From Purshia tridentata (Eukaryota > Streptophyta > Magnoliopsida > Rosales > Rosaceae), in assembly GCA_003254885.1 (NCBI GenBank), contig QANT01005673.1, positions 1-64,000 on the forward strand: a stretch of DNA of 64,000 nucleotides, given 5' to 3'. Below are positions 48,800 through 62,582 of the stretch, piece by piece (the first letter of the stretch is position 1; each line of letters starts with the position of its first letter). The notes under the pieces were generated by a model. It searched no databases. It had not been told where the DNA came from and saw nothing but the letters and a program-made list of their open reading frames with translations. The position numbers and the translations under genes were made by a program.

Positions 48800-51700
48800 T
48801 CAGCCAGATCTTATTTTGTACTTGCCCTGCTGCACAAGGCTCAAGAGGAAGTCTGTAAATATGTGCTCATATTCCGGCATTTTCCCGTACCCTGCAACAA
48901 TTTCAAGGCCACTTTACGAACAAAACCAAATGATAAGTGCAATAGATAGAATCAACATACCGAACTCTGTTAATTGTACATGGATAAGAATAGTTCGGGG
49001 GAGAGAGAGAGAGAGAGAGAGATTATTCACTTGCCAGGGAAGTAGTTAATGTCAATGACATAAAACTGATCTCTGGTCCCATGCTCTCGGATAATATCCA
49101 AGTTGAACAACCGTAGACCCTATAAAGACAGGACAAATTTATAATGAATCCATGCATCAACATGTGCATTAAAACCATACAGTGAAACTTAAGGGCTACC
49201 AGTCGACGGCGAAGTTCCTTAGCCAGTCTCTCAAGCAACGGTCGTGGTGGAAGTTCTGCATGCAAACACCCCTGCTTAGGATATTCAAACTCCACAGCCT
49301 AGGTATAAATTTCAAAAACCACTACTATAGTTACTGATGCCTAAAAAAAGAAAAAGAAAAAATAGTTGAATTTAACTGTTTTTCCACTAGTGGCAAAGTT
49401 TTCATGAAGTCCAAAAATGCAAACCAAACCTTGCAATGAAGCACAAACGTTATGCTTGAAAAGCCAGTAAGAATTCAAAACTTATCAAGATGCAATGGAA
49501 GAAACCAAATTACTAGACAGGAAAACTCACCAGCGATGCCAGGGTCCAGATCTGCATCATCTGCTGAAGCTGCAGCACAAGAAACCCTTGGAAAACGATA
49601 TACACCAGCAGTTTTGGAGAGCTCTCGTTTACTGACATCAGGTAAAGAGAAACGCCTGACCACTTTTATAGCTTCGCCAACAATATAGACCTTAAACATA
49701 ACGCCTCCTATAACCGGAGAGAAGTGAAACTTCAGAATTATGATATGCCCCGGGCTACTATAAAGGACAAAAATGATAAGAAACTACATGGATCTTAGTT
49801 GCATACCGTGGTTTACAAACTCCTGAAGAACAAGGGGAGGTTCAAGCTTTTGGAGGGAGTATCGATCATACGCAAGTGATAGTTCATGCGACTTTGCACT
49901 TCCATCATTGACTAATGGCTTTGCAACTGAAACATAAAATGTCAATACATCTCCATAAAGAAGATTAACCAGAAAAATTACACATCCAGTCCTGATAAAT
50001 TCCTAAAGCAATTACAGAGAAATATGCATACCAAGAGCTAAGCATATGGCCCTGGTAATTTCCTAAAACTAATTATTAAATTTACATATATACCAAGGGG
50101 TAGTTTCAGCCCAGTATTTTTAACAGCATCAGGGATGGATGACGCATCTCTCTTGATAACCAATTGTCTGGGAACACCAACTTTGCCTGCATAAATACAT
50201 CAACAGAATTACCTTCAAATCAGCACCACTGAGTACAAAAATTCAGTTACCATACTTGAAATTTAACCTGGCACTCAGACTAAAACATGTGAGCTAACTT
50301 CAAGAAAAATACTATTCTTAGGTAATCCAACATTTAGGACAAAAACCACAGAAGTTACCATAGGAATCAGACAAGTTCATATCAGCAACAGCCTGGAGCA
50401 TGGACTGACGATTGTGTAAATGTTGTATGGCATCAGGAGGATCAAGAACAGTGACTTCTGGATGTGTTTGCCTATAGTCCTATAAATGGGAGAAAAGGGG
50501 TTCAGAAGGGAAATTCTTCATAGACTACAGAATAAATATTCACTAAACAATAATGATCACATGTTCAAAAGCAATCAATAAACCACATTTCAGTAACAGT
50601 ACACCTCAAAGAAAAAAGAAAGAACGCTGGAAATTGACAATTAAAACATGAGGAAAAGAAAAAATTTTGAGATGATCTGCACCCAAAAAAGGAAAAAAAA
50701 TCCCTCTCTTTTTTTCTTTCGGAAGAAAAGTGTACAAGGTGATGTTTATCACTTTTGCTTCTTCATATAATTCCAAGAGCATTTCATATTTCTGCACAGA
50801 AAAATTACATTGTACATTTGAACATGGAACAAATTGCATGTGTGGTTTCAAAACATTGTCAAATTTCAAAATGCAAGTGGCCTTTAATTCTGAAAGAACA
50901 TCAATTAAGAGGAAGGCAAAGAACCCAAATACATTTATGATATTTATGAAGCTTACACATTTTCTCACTAAATGACCTAACAAGACTGAGGCAAAAAGTC
51001 ACTATTACAGAAGAATATAAGAAATAATTTGTATATGTCATGTTCAGGTACTTCAAACATTCAAAGACACGACATTGTTAATCTACCACTTAATACTCTC
51101 CCATAACCACAAGCAACCACAAATTAGATAATAAAAAATGTAACCCAGCCAATAGGAAAGTTGGCAGCTATAATCCTACCACAGTATAATGGATGGTCAG
51201 CAATCTAAAGGTCCCAATGTTCGACCAGACATCACAATGAGCAACTGAAAGAGGATGATGAGGAAGGGTGTTTTCAAGACCATATCCTAGAAACTAGAAA
51301 GTATAGTGCCATAGACACTTAAAAGCAGGTATACCAAATCTAAATTCTCTCGGATCAAGTTAGCTATCTCCCCTTCAGCTGACAATCGGGGTAAGTACCC
51401 TGGAAACATGAACCCATTCAAGAGAATCAAGAATGTTTTACAAAAAATGCTTAGAAACCTGAAAAACTCAGCTAGATGGCCATGGAAGTAGAAACATCCC
51501 CACTTGCTGGAAGCTTGAGGCCTCCCTCAACTATTGAGTCATGATTCATGACGAAGGAAAGAGAAGCACTCTGCACATTTCGTCAGACAGGAATAAGTTC
51601 TAAGCATTAACATTCTGGTTGCCAATCAGCCACTGTCGGTGATTATTTGATCCCGTGCGGAGTATTTATATTATCATACAGAAGCTTAGCATAATGTATT

Positions 51701-53234
51701 TAAGCAGCAAGTGTGGTCTCAGAACAAATCAGTCCAGAAAATTAACTTTTTAAGACTATAAAAGATGAAATTTACGCAAACCAACCTCAAGAATCTGGCG
51801 CCACTCTTTACTTGACAGCTGCAGTGGAGAAAAGATAAAAATAAGCGTCAGATAATCTTGAGCACATTATCAGAACACTTTTTATACACATGCAAGTAAC
51901 AACATGACTAAATAAATAGTGGGTGTGTGCATGTTGCCATGTTGGAATGGAGAAAACAGGTCACAAAACATTTCTTGTAACCCTCTTCATATGGTTTGGA
52001 ATTATATGTGTGTGTGCGTCACTCATTGCCTGTTCAATGAGTGAATAATTAATCCTGTCAGAAAATTGGATTAAAAAAAATCTAGAAATTTCATAAGTAT
52101 GGGTTGGCCGATCGATCAGTAGCCATACCCGCATGCAATTTCACCGCATTAGAGAAAATTTCTACAGATACATAGATATATCATATATGTATATAAATAG
52201 ATATGAGGGAACTGATTAAAGGAAATTCCCTAACCTTATGCAACACAATGTCAAAAGGACCTTGATCCGAAAGAGGCCTGTTATGATCAATAGCAACAAA
52301 TAATATCCCCTTGATTCTGCATTAACCAAACAATATATTACACTTGGTAAGTATCAGGTAACAAGGACACTTGGTAAGTAAACAATGAGTAAAAACCGCA
52401 TGGCAAAATCACATAGCATTCGACCAAAAAACAAAGTCACAGACCATTACTTGAAAAGGCAGAGATACAACTCCAACATGGTAACTTTAAAGACTAAACA
52501 AACCCATTCATCATAAGGGGAAAAGAAAATTAAATTAAAAGATTCCAAACTATTGGAATAGTGCTAAATAAAAAAGATTTAATATTCATCCATTAAACTT
52601 GGTACATATGCAACTTAGACCAAACATAGCCATGAATTCTGCAAACTTACTAGGAATTCACCAAACGCAGATTAGAAATTTCTTCAAAACATATTTAAAA
52701 TTTTTCATCATAAATAAACTCAGAATACAAAAGTAATTTAATTTCAACGGGTAGTGAAAAGAACTTAAAAGCACACAACTTGGGTACGTTTTTAACTCCA
52801 AAAGCAAAATCTTGTGACTTCATTTGGAGCCGCAGTATTTGATGGTTAGAAGATTCCACAAGTTTCTTTCATTTTCTCGCCAGCCAAACGAAAATGACAG
52901 TGGCACTGGAATATTCCAAACCCAAAAACCAAGCCACAGTGTAACAAATTCACTTCACGAATCAATCCTCATGGGCACAGCAGAAAACGAAAACAGACCC
53001 TTTTTAAATTAAGAATTTTGATTAAGGCCCATGAATATATATGTATTAGCCAAATTACCTAGCTAAACCTTCAAGCTTAGGCTGCAAGAAGCTCTTAGTC
53101 TTCTTAGACGTAAGAGCATAACCCACCACCACCAATCTCTTATGAATATTAGGAACCCCAACCCCACTACGACACTGTTGCTCCTCCTCTTCCTCCTGAC
53201 CTTCTTCGATTCCATACACCATTTCCTCCCTCAT
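48800..53234 (-). CDS. ITPK3: Inositol-tetrakisphosphate 1-kinase, ITPK2/3 type
   Basis: Ten exons (high to low): 53234-53059, 52316-52235, 51818-51786, 50479-50359, 50186-50094, 49926-49807, 49707-49531, 49255-49200, 49119-49035 and 48891-48800, 344 residues. The start MREEMVYG is used; ATG 53222 four codons later is an alternative. Landmarks: [52 protein letters not shown], the ATP-grasp block [26 protein letters not shown], and DIIREHG then [14 protein letters not shown] with the metal-binding Asp/Asn. ITPKs phosphorylate inositol tris- and tetrakisphosphates and in plants also make InsP7, linking to phosphate homeostasis. Many-exon structure and sequence fit ITPK2/3 rather than ITPK1. Intron 9 starts with GCAAGT (a GC donor) and has a TC run just inside. 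Location is probably cytosol and nucleus. Confidence 0.92.
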
Positions 53235-53310
53235 TTCTGCTTCTGGGTATTGAAGATCTGGTAGATTTATTAGCGTTTGCTAACACAGACAGCGAGAAAG
53301 ATAAGCAGAG

Positions 53311-53312
<2 letters not shown>

Positions 53313-53341
<29 letters not shown>

Positions 53342-53431
53342 TGTAAAAGTGATGACGGTATTGCGGTTTGGTTGTGTTTGTGAGAGTATATATATAGAAC
53401 ATAACAAATGGGAGGAGAGGTATACAAATAG

Positions 53432-53476
<45 letters not shown>

Positions 53477-53569
53477 TAAAAGTGATGACGGTATTGCGGT
53501 ATGGTTGTGTTTGTGAGAGTCTATATATAGAACAGAACAAATGGGAGGAGAGGTATACAAATAGAAATT
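53313..53569. repeat. Duplicated promoter segment with GA microsatellites upstream of ITPK
   Basis: The block 53341-53436 recurs at 53474-53569 with few changes (period 133), and GA runs lie at 53313-53340 and 53437-53473. Each copy contains a TATA-like TATATATAGAAC (near 53388 and 53522; minus-strand TTCTATATATA). The ITPK core promoter and the start of its pyrimidine-rich 5' UTR therefore seem to be present twice in tandem. The left copy lies about 155 bases upstream of the ATG. Confidence 0.85.
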
Positions 53570-56500
53570 GTGAAATGGGGATTTTGGATTTGCTTATGGG
53601 GGTGGATAGTTATTGAGAATTTGAATGCCCCCGTCCCACTCCCCACGCGTTGTGTTGTGGTCACACTGTCTTATAAAGATGACACCTTTATATTCTTGCA
53701 GAAAAAGAAAATGTATTTTATTTACAAGAAAAAATAGACAATATATTTTATTTTTCAGAAAATAATAAATAAGTTCACCCTACACTCTTTAATGTTAAAC
53801 AAACCCATCTAATAATGTGCTAAGATTAAAAAGAAAAAAAATATAATGATTAAATTGGTAAAATCTAAACCGTGAGGATCAAATGTAATTTTGGATCAAA
53901 AAACATAAACCAAAATTGTAGTATTTTTTTATTTTAATAATGATAAAATAGGAAGGTTTGGTGTACAAATTTGGAGGCATTTGGTAGGCGTATTAGACAA
54001 CATGATATAGTATCTAATTCCTTTTTTGGTGTCATAAACAAAAACAAAAAAGTTCTAAAAAATTTATTAATTAAAGTCGATTTCATCGTGCATTCAATCT
54101 TTAATACAATCACTCTTACAGTCATCAATATATTATATATTTATTGTCATAATAAAAAATGTATCGAAATAAAAAACTTACTATAATAGTGAGAATTCAT
54201 TTTTGTCTAAAAATTTGGGAGTTGTATGTGTGTACAGCGTGGAATCTTATGCCATGAGAAAATTTCCAACGTGTGGTATTATGGTATCCTACGAGAAAAA
54301 CTAAATATGAAGCGGAAAATGATAAAAACTAAAAAGTGAAGAAAAAGTTTACCAAAAATATATGATTACCATTTACATCACATTTTGAAATTTAATTCTG
54401 TAACTATATTCTGCTAGTTTATTGAGGATTAGAATTAGACCTAAATTATGGTAGGTATTTGTCAATTTAATTGACAAAAAGTCACATGGTGCTCTCGTGA
54501 AATATTGTGCTACAATCATTTTTGTATATACAGTTTGAACCATATTCCACTTCCGTATATTTTTATAATTTAATTTTAAAACAAAAGATGTAATTTAACC
54601 TTTTTTTGGCATTTATTTTTATTTTTTTGTTTCTTAAACTTGGCTGGCTCAGCTTAGCCAATCTATATATGGTTCTAGCTTAATTAGAGAATAAAGCTTC
54701 AAGGTTCAATATACTCCCATTTACATGACACATAAAGAATGACTAAATACACAGAACAGAACATAAATATATTTTTGGTTTACGGAATTATGAAGAAAAG
54801 AGCTTTCATTTTTCAGAAGAACATATTGGTCATAGTCATGACATGACATATATATAGTGAGGTCAATGTACTTGGAAATAAAAAATGACCTATATTATAT
54901 ATATATATATATAGGCCAATAAGGCTACTAGCCTACTGCCTACTGGATAAGCATTGCACATTGAAATTATTAATTAAATTCTTCATATATATTATATTCA
55001 GATGAAGCCATGAAGGGTACATTGTGTGTGTTAATGCTGTGTGCATGCAAGTCTGAATCACACATATGATTATTTTATAATCAATAAAGACAATAATCAA
55101 TTAAAGTAAAGTTTTGTGATCGAGCTTCTTAATTAGGTCATAGGAATTAAAGTTTGAACCTTATCTTGGGTTGTAGCCTGTAGGTAATAGCTAGGGCAGG
55201 CCTTCGTTTGCTTTTAATAGATTTATCACTTCATTTGTGTTCCTCAGGTGGCCGACCAAACCATGCATCTCTCTCAACCCTTATAATTAAACTATATATA
55301 TATTTCAGCTTGTACGTATTTAATAATTTATATATGTTACCAGATTCTCAAAGGCCATACTCATCTCCAACACCAAACTCATAAGCAGCAGAGCACAATC
55401 TTTAGTCATTAATGGTTCTCAAGTTTGGACTACAAACTTTCCTCTACCAGCTTTTGTCTTCGAAATATTTGAGAGTTTTGTAAGATATAAATTATAATAC
55501 ATGGATTTATATTTTTGGTCTTTATCAACTTTTCAAGCCGTTCGTCATAAATTTATAATATAGTGCTCCATATCGCGCCCAACTTGTAGAGAATCAATAT
55601 TCTGTCATCTTACATTAACAAAGCATTTTTTGAAAGTCAAAGAAAGTATTTCAACCAAAGAAAAAAGGGGAAGAAAATGAACGGTGATTGCTTTGTTGGG
55701 GGACACATAAAGATGTTTGTGATTCGGACATGTATAAATTTGCCACATTGATTGTCCTTACGTAATTAATATTCAGATTTTATTATATGGCGAGTTTTTT
55801 AATCAGTTTTGTAGATTATTTGATTTTATTATTACTAAATTTAATAAGAAAAACTTATTGAAAGCCCCTCAAGCTAAGTCAAACTCTTTTATAGTATGCT
55901 ATTGTTTTACTTATTTTTCCACTGCATATACAGAAATATTTGATAATTGATAATAGTTCCCCACTTTCCAACTAAAAAAAAAAAACTTTAGAATATAGAG
56001 TTAATTAATTTAGAGAGCAAAATCGTTATTAAGAATATATAATTTAATCATTCAAAACTTAAGAGCTAAACCTTACATCATAAGCAACGAAAAAGATTCT
56101 AAATATATGCATGGTCACAAATTCACAATGTAGCTAGCTCTTAATAATTATCACACAGTTTCTATATGGTCACAATGCAGCAAAGCCACCCAAAAATATA
56201 TACTTATCCATATTAATTTGATTACCTAGCAAATAGATAATTAGCAAAACCCTTATCTTTACTTGTACCACATGTAGGTAGCCAAAAACACTCAAGATCT
56301 CGAAACTATTCATAAACAACATCACTCTAATTAACTATTTAATTAAAATCCACCCAAAATTCAACCTTCTCGTACGAAAGGTATACAAACTCTTAGATGT
56401 CACCATCTTAGATATTTTTCATTACATGTACAGAATGAAGGAAGAGCTCGTGGACCTCGTGGTAGAAAAGGATGAGGTCTTGGTTGGTCAACCCTTGAGC

Positions 56501-58296
56501 ATAATTAGCGTTTTTTTCTCCTAGAATAATACTATTGGGTTCCATCTTAATTAATTATTTTGTAGATTATTCCTAATAGAGATAGTTCTACTCTTATTAG
56601 AGGGATGATTTATAATGTAATTAATTAATTAAGATTGTCCAAATGGTTTTAATTCTGTGGAGTAGTCAATTTTTTGTTGGAATGATCTTGTGATTTAAAA
56701 AGGGAAAAGAAAAACAGGTTGAACGAGTATAAGGAAATAACATGTATAGGGCTAAGAAAACCTTAAAATCTCAATCACACCAAATTTTAATAATTGACCA
56801 TATATGCTCAAAAGATTGTAAAATTCTAAATGAGTTTCTTTTTTTTGGCCAAAAAAAAAAGGATATGCCAGACCCAAATATATTAAAATAAGCTGAGTTC
56901 CTTGACAACTAGTCGATGGACTTATCAACAAAGAAAAAAAACTGAATAATTACCAAAATATAATTGTAGACCTATTTTGTTAATTGTATTTTATCATTGA
57001 GATTGAAAACTATATATTGACAGAGAAATCTTCTGTCACTATACAATATACATATGTTTTGGAATATAAATATTGTCGCGTACTCAGTCTCAACTTAAAT
57101 GGAATGTTGTTCACATAAATCATTAATTCTCTCTCTCTCTCTCTTCACTTTTTATTGTATGTTTATGGAAACTTCAAGCAAATTTGACAGGACTGTTTTT
57201 TGCATAAAAGTCTAAAGGTAGTGGTAGCACCATTTATGTATGTCCTATTGATTTTAATGCTTGGATGTGGATATACATGCATCCATGCGCCACATGCTAA
57301 TGCTGTTTTCTTTTTTAAAAAAACTGATTTTGATGTTAATGTCACTTAGTGACAAATAAAAGGCATTTGATTTTTTATATTAGACTTTTATGTATTAATT
57401 TTTTGTATTAGGTATTAATATATGTGCTTATTACTACCGAACAATGATTTGAGAACTTTTGTTCTTATCCTGAGATTGGCACCATATATTTAAAACTTTG
57501 TATAGTAATACCCATACAAGTTTTGAGTATTCTAATAAATTGTCAAGGTATTTGGACAAAAAAATAGCACATTAATATTCACAAGTAAAATATAATAGAA
57601 AGTCATGTGCATAACTGTACATTTACATTATATTAGCATAATTAACTGTTTCAATTCATATGTCATTGACTAATTGTTATTGTGAAGTCAAGTTCATCAG
57701 GCCATAGCCATATACATTAGAGAAGCATTGAAAGTTTGAATGGTAATTTGAGATTAAGATGAACTTGTCATTGTAACTTTGACCTTTCATTAGTATTGTA
57801 GGCAAATTTAAATGATCTTTTGGAACAATGCTGACGACGCCCATATTTTTTCTTTTATGGAAAAAATAAGAAAAGTGGGTAAGCAATCATGATTCCATGA
57901 ACTAGTAGCAGTCTAATGGCTCTGATTTTTGTTTCTTTTTTTGCCTTTTGTTCTGAGGCACTATCTGATGTAAAGCCACGACCATGCATTTAGGAGCATT
58001 GGTGTGTCAACAAAAGTAGGGGGAGCCCAAAAAGTGGGGTTCAAAGAAAGAAGGTTGAGACATTTTTCCAACTACTCAGGGGGGTGGAAAGGGTAATGAA
58101 TTATGAAAACATGCAATAATACTCATGGGGGGCCATCATTTGATTCTAGTGCACATCACTGCTCTCCAGTCAGATACTCTTTTGTTTTTTTTACCAAATT
58201 AAAAATAGAAAACCCATTATAATTTATAGTCCAATAGATGATGATCATTTATCAATAAAATAAAGTACTTGGATATACAGTGTTTTGCTTTTTTTT
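53570..58296. other. 4.7 kb AT-rich spacer without recognised genes
   Basis: Contains AT runs (for example about 54895-54914) and a CT run near 57127-57144. The short frames on either strand have the Ile/Lys/Asn/Phe-rich composition of random AT-rich DNA. No transposase, tRNA or conserved exon was recognised. Confidence 0.45.
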
Positions 58297-58858
58297 GTTG
58301 GTTTTTTTACGTGAATATCACATGGACCGTAAGGGGTGTATTTCTATATTACTTAAATTTTTTTTTTACCATTTACCATATGAAATTATCAATATGTGCC
58401 AATTTGACACCTATAGTCAATTTTTCAGTTAAAACATTAACTTTTTTCTCAATTTTCAAATTTATCCTTAAAAAATTTTTGTATTTGTTGGCTTTTTTCA
58501 CGTGAATATCACAAGTATTGAAAGGGGTGTACTTCCATATTACTTAAATTTTTTTTACCATTTACCACATAAAATTATCAATATTTATCAATGTGACATC
58601 TATATTCAATTTTTCAGTTAAAACATTAACTTTTTTCTCAATTTTCAAATTTGCTCTTAAAAAGTTTTTGTTTTTCTTAATTACACTTGAAGGCAAATTT
58701 GAAAATTTGAAAAAAAAATTAATGATTTAATAGAAAAATTGATTGTAGATATCATATTAGCATATATTGATAATTTCATGGGGTAAATATTAAAAAAAAA
58801 TTTAGGTGGTACAGAAGCATACTCCCTATAATTTAGATGGTATTTACGTAAAAAATCC
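58297..58858. repeat. Three-unit repeat: two direct copies plus one inverted (foldback/MITE-like)
   Basis: Unit A starts at 58297 (GTTGG, T-run, ACGTGAATATCACA) and includes AAGGGGTGTA, ACCATTTACCA, AAATTATCAAT, CAATTTTTCAGTTAAAACAT and TCAATTTTCAAATTT. Unit B begins at 58487 and repeats this order with period about 190. Unit C (about 58681-58858) is a more diverged reverse complement: its minus strand reads TTTTTTACGTAAATACCA, then GAAATTATCAATAT, then CAATTTTTCTATTAAATCAT. The whole could fold into a long hairpin. There are no coding frames inside. It may be a non-autonomous DNA element with long terminal inverted repeats. Confidence 0.75.
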
Positions 58859-61800
58859 TTTTTCGTTTTTTTAGTTATGTGATTCATGATTTATGATGCA
58901 GTATTAGTATTTGGAGGATCAGCAAAAGAAAGCTGTCAGCTGTGTTGGGATTCCACTATGGTGAATTATGAATTGTCAATTCATGGGAGAGTCTTGTACA
59001 TGCATATCACACAAACCAACCCCAATTTCGTCCAGATGGCAGATCTATGGTTTGCTACTTTGGGGTTCATACCTATCTACCTATTGTTTAAAGCCGAATC
59101 TCTCAGCGGTCCCAAAAAAAAAAAAAAAGGTTGTTCTTCCTTTTTTATTAATATACTAATAAAATTTTAATTTTATCTTAATGTAAATTGAGTATTAAAA
59201 TTATATCAAAGCAAACAAGTATACTATTGATGAATGTATGTTGAAATCGTGATTTGAGAATCTTCAAACGAGATATATTTATTATTCTTTAGTATTTTTA
59301 ACCGAAAAATTTGTATTATAAAAAATTGAAAACGTGATGTGCTGACTACTTTGGTACTGTTCAGCAATGACGCGGCAAACATTCTAGTGTTGTTCGGCAA
59401 GCCACAACCGATCACCTTTTTTTGCTGCATATTGCGTGCGTGCGCCATGTCAATGAATGTTATAGCTTTGGCTTTTTCTGCTTGAGATGGCCTTATTCAA
59501 GTTTATTAGGTCTCTTGTTGCTATATATATAGGTCTAGCGTCGGAAACACGAGATTGATAAAACAGTGGAAGAGATTAGGCATACGTGGAGGTAGATAAT
59601 TTCATCTTCATTTTATGGTTTTTTGTCTATTTATTTTAGTTTTGATTTTTCTTTTTCGCTTCTTGTTGGTTTTCTTGATGATATGGTTTCGTCTCTGCTT
59701 CTCCAGCTACGAAGAATTTTATCTACTTTAAGGTGCAGACAAAGATGACTTCCTCAAACATTATGAAACTTGGGAGGTGGTGTGATGATGGTGTCTTTGA
59801 CTCTTTGTAATGGGTGTGTTTGTTTTTTTTTTTTTTTTTTTTTTTGTTTTNTTTTTTTTTTTTCTTTGGTTCAATAAATGTGTGTTTAAAATAGAATTGA
59901 CGAATGTTATGTTGAGTTTAGTTGTTGATTTTAGTGAGAATAGTTTAGAAAAATATATTAGGTGTACTATTAACAAAGTTAAATTACCACTCCGAAAAAT
60001 TTTTGGGTATCACAATGAAAAATCTGGATTGCCAACACATATTTTATTTTATTTAAAAGTTTAAGGAATTCAGGTTTACTTTTATTTTTTTAAATAATAG
60101 TTTTGTCAGTAATTTGGAAAGTGGGGAACTAGTATCAATTATCAAATATTTGTAAGTGTCCTAAACTGAAATGAAGCGAGGCCAATATAAGTTAGAAACG
60201 AAGGCCCATTAGCGTGCACTAGCCACTGTGTTAGTACTCGTGCCAATTCTATTCTAGGAATCCACATGCTGAAAGCAATAAACTTGAGATATTATTATAA
60301 GCAAATTGTTGTCATTCATGCCCAAGACTTAAAACCCACAGGAGCAATTGTTATTGCATTCATCGAAAAAATGGGTTGATGGCAGAGCTCAACAAAAGTA
60401 TAGTTTTACCGTTGGACAACTGATCGGACGGAGCACACACAATTGAGAATCAATCTTACCATCTACCTTGTCTATGTCCTTATATGCCTTGTCTATGTCC
60501 TTATGCCAGAACCATGCTTTGTCCAATATCTTCCAATTCGGCTACAGAGAACCTCAAGGTGAGTAAATTCAACAGACCTATCCATAGTACTGCAAACCAA
60601 GCACCCTGCTCCAGCTGGTCCTGGGTTCCTATAGAGAGCTCTGAGCCACCACAAGCCTCCGACCTTTATACCCCATCAGCCTACAATAGCATAGCAATGC
60701 AACCCCAGTAAGCCATCATAATCTAAGATTCTAAAGCCCATCAGAAAAAATTCCTCAGATTAAAACTTTCTCCAGATGAAGGATAAGGTGAGCAATAGAA
60801 AACATATATTTCAACGGTAGACAACTCATGTGAGAGAGATGACTTCTCGTTCTCTCCTGTATCTCTAAAAACAAAAAAAACAAAAAGCAGAAATGTTAGC
60901 AAATGAGAACTAAATATTTCTTCCTCCATTTTTTCAAGTTAGTATAATATATAAGCACAGGTTACCATGTTGGTAGCCAATATACTATGAATGCATGCTG
61001 ATGAGAGATCTTGCATATGAGGAGAAAACTAGAAAGGAGTGCTTGATCTATAGCTCATAATAAGAATTTGACAGTTCTTATTCATGGCTAAGTGGCTTAA
61101 CCATGGGATTCTCTGGAGTTCATCTTTAGCTAATAAAACAATGTAACTAAGCATAAATAATAGCTATATAAACATCTGCCTCTGATTAGCACTGCCTGGA
61201 AGGTAGTTAATATCAATTTAAATTCATATTATAGTATTGTACCTTCTCTAGGGGAAGTCTGCAGAAGATCCCGTGTACACAAGTTCATGAACTTCACAAT
61301 GAGAGATCTTACATGTCCTTGACTTGCATGCTCATAAAACTCCAGCCATCCCATGCCAAGCAAATGAAGTACTGAACAGACCTTGGGCTTTCATAAGTCT
61401 CTTTCTGCTTCAAAGCAATCTTCCATATAAGCCATCATAAAGGATCCAGATGCATACGACAAACAATTTATCTTAACGTCAACAAATTTTTCATTATCTA
61501 ATACCAGGGCGTAAGCCCACCCTTATCAGCAGTTTGACATTATAAAAATATTTTATATATTGTAGTTACCTTGTGATCCACTTTATCAATTGTTCGAATA
61601 ATTTTTCAAGCTTGTATCATATTGCAATAAGCTTCTCAACCTCTTCATCAAAGTCTCACATTTCTATCAACTCCAAGTCTCCAACACAATATGTCAACGT
61701 GTGACCATGAACAATTGATGTCAACATGTAAGACCATTGTTTGACTCTTTTATAATCTACTCCTTTGGGATTCCTAACAATGAACTGTTAAGATTTTAAG

Positions 61801-62582
61801 AGAGAGAGAGAGAGATGAATAATATGTAAAACTATGGAACCTCTTTCTGTAATCCTCTTCAAATTATTCATATCTACCTCACACTTTTCAAACTTATAAG
61901 GAAGGTGAAATTTGTACAAGATTGCATTTATCTGGTTACTAAGGTAATGTAACCTTCCCATTAATGCTAAATAATACGCAACTCAAGTCATAATTAATTA
62001 CTGAATTCGCTCTTATATGCAAATTATTTAAAAATATGTTATTATTAATGTGAAACTTACAAGGAAACTGTCAATCATGAAAAGTATCACTTGTATTCTA
62101 CGTATTTATGAACAGACAATAACAAAATGAATTAAGAAATTGAGCAATTTAGATTGCAAAACACTGTCAAAAAAGGACACCTTACATCCAAACTAGCATT
62201 CTGTCTTGATTTCCAAACATAAAATCAATAGTCAACTAAACAATTGTGAGAGAGCACCTTGGGTCAGCAGGGGCACATGGACCCCCTGGACCTACGGTGG
62301 CTCCATCCTGTGTAGGAACACTCGAATTACATACCCAAAACATCATTACTAACAAACAAAGAACACTGTTTTTTTATAAAAAAACTAAACCTGAAGTACG
62401 AAGCATATTTGCTTCACAAATGATATGGTGAACAATAAAAAACTAAAAATAGTTTGCTCTTGTATGGTTGGGCATTTTTGCTCTAATCCTAGTATAACTT
62501 GCAAGAAGAGACTACGCATCCTTCTATCAATTGTATAGACCATGACAAACGCACTTCTATATGTCTTCTAGAAAAACAAAAT
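58859..62582. other. 3.7 kb spacer without supported genes
   Basis: Includes the poly-T tract at 59823-59863, interrupted by an N at 59851 (a third assembly join), and a GA run near 61800-61815. Small open frames at 58886, 60484 and 62246 were examined and not recognised. The 3' flank of the SRO-family gene occupies the right end. Confidence 0.4.

Noticed and set aside
53167-53560. Leu/Ser-repeat minus-strand frames upstream of ITPK
   Set aside because: Translations of GA/TC microsatellites and the duplicated promoter block, not proteins.
58886-59170. 94-residue plus-strand frame with several Cys/Trp
   Set aside because: Runs into a poly-A lysine stretch; not recognised, and it lies next to a repeat element.
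59761-60064. Lys/Phe-rich frames across the N at 59851
   Set aside because: Created by the poly-T tract.
60484-60711. 75-residue plus-strand frame of balanced composition
   Set aside because: No recognised family, no flanking splice or promoter support.
62246-62431. Frame starting MREHLGSAGAHGPPGP
   Set aside because: Short and not recognised; likely chance in the SRO 3' flank.
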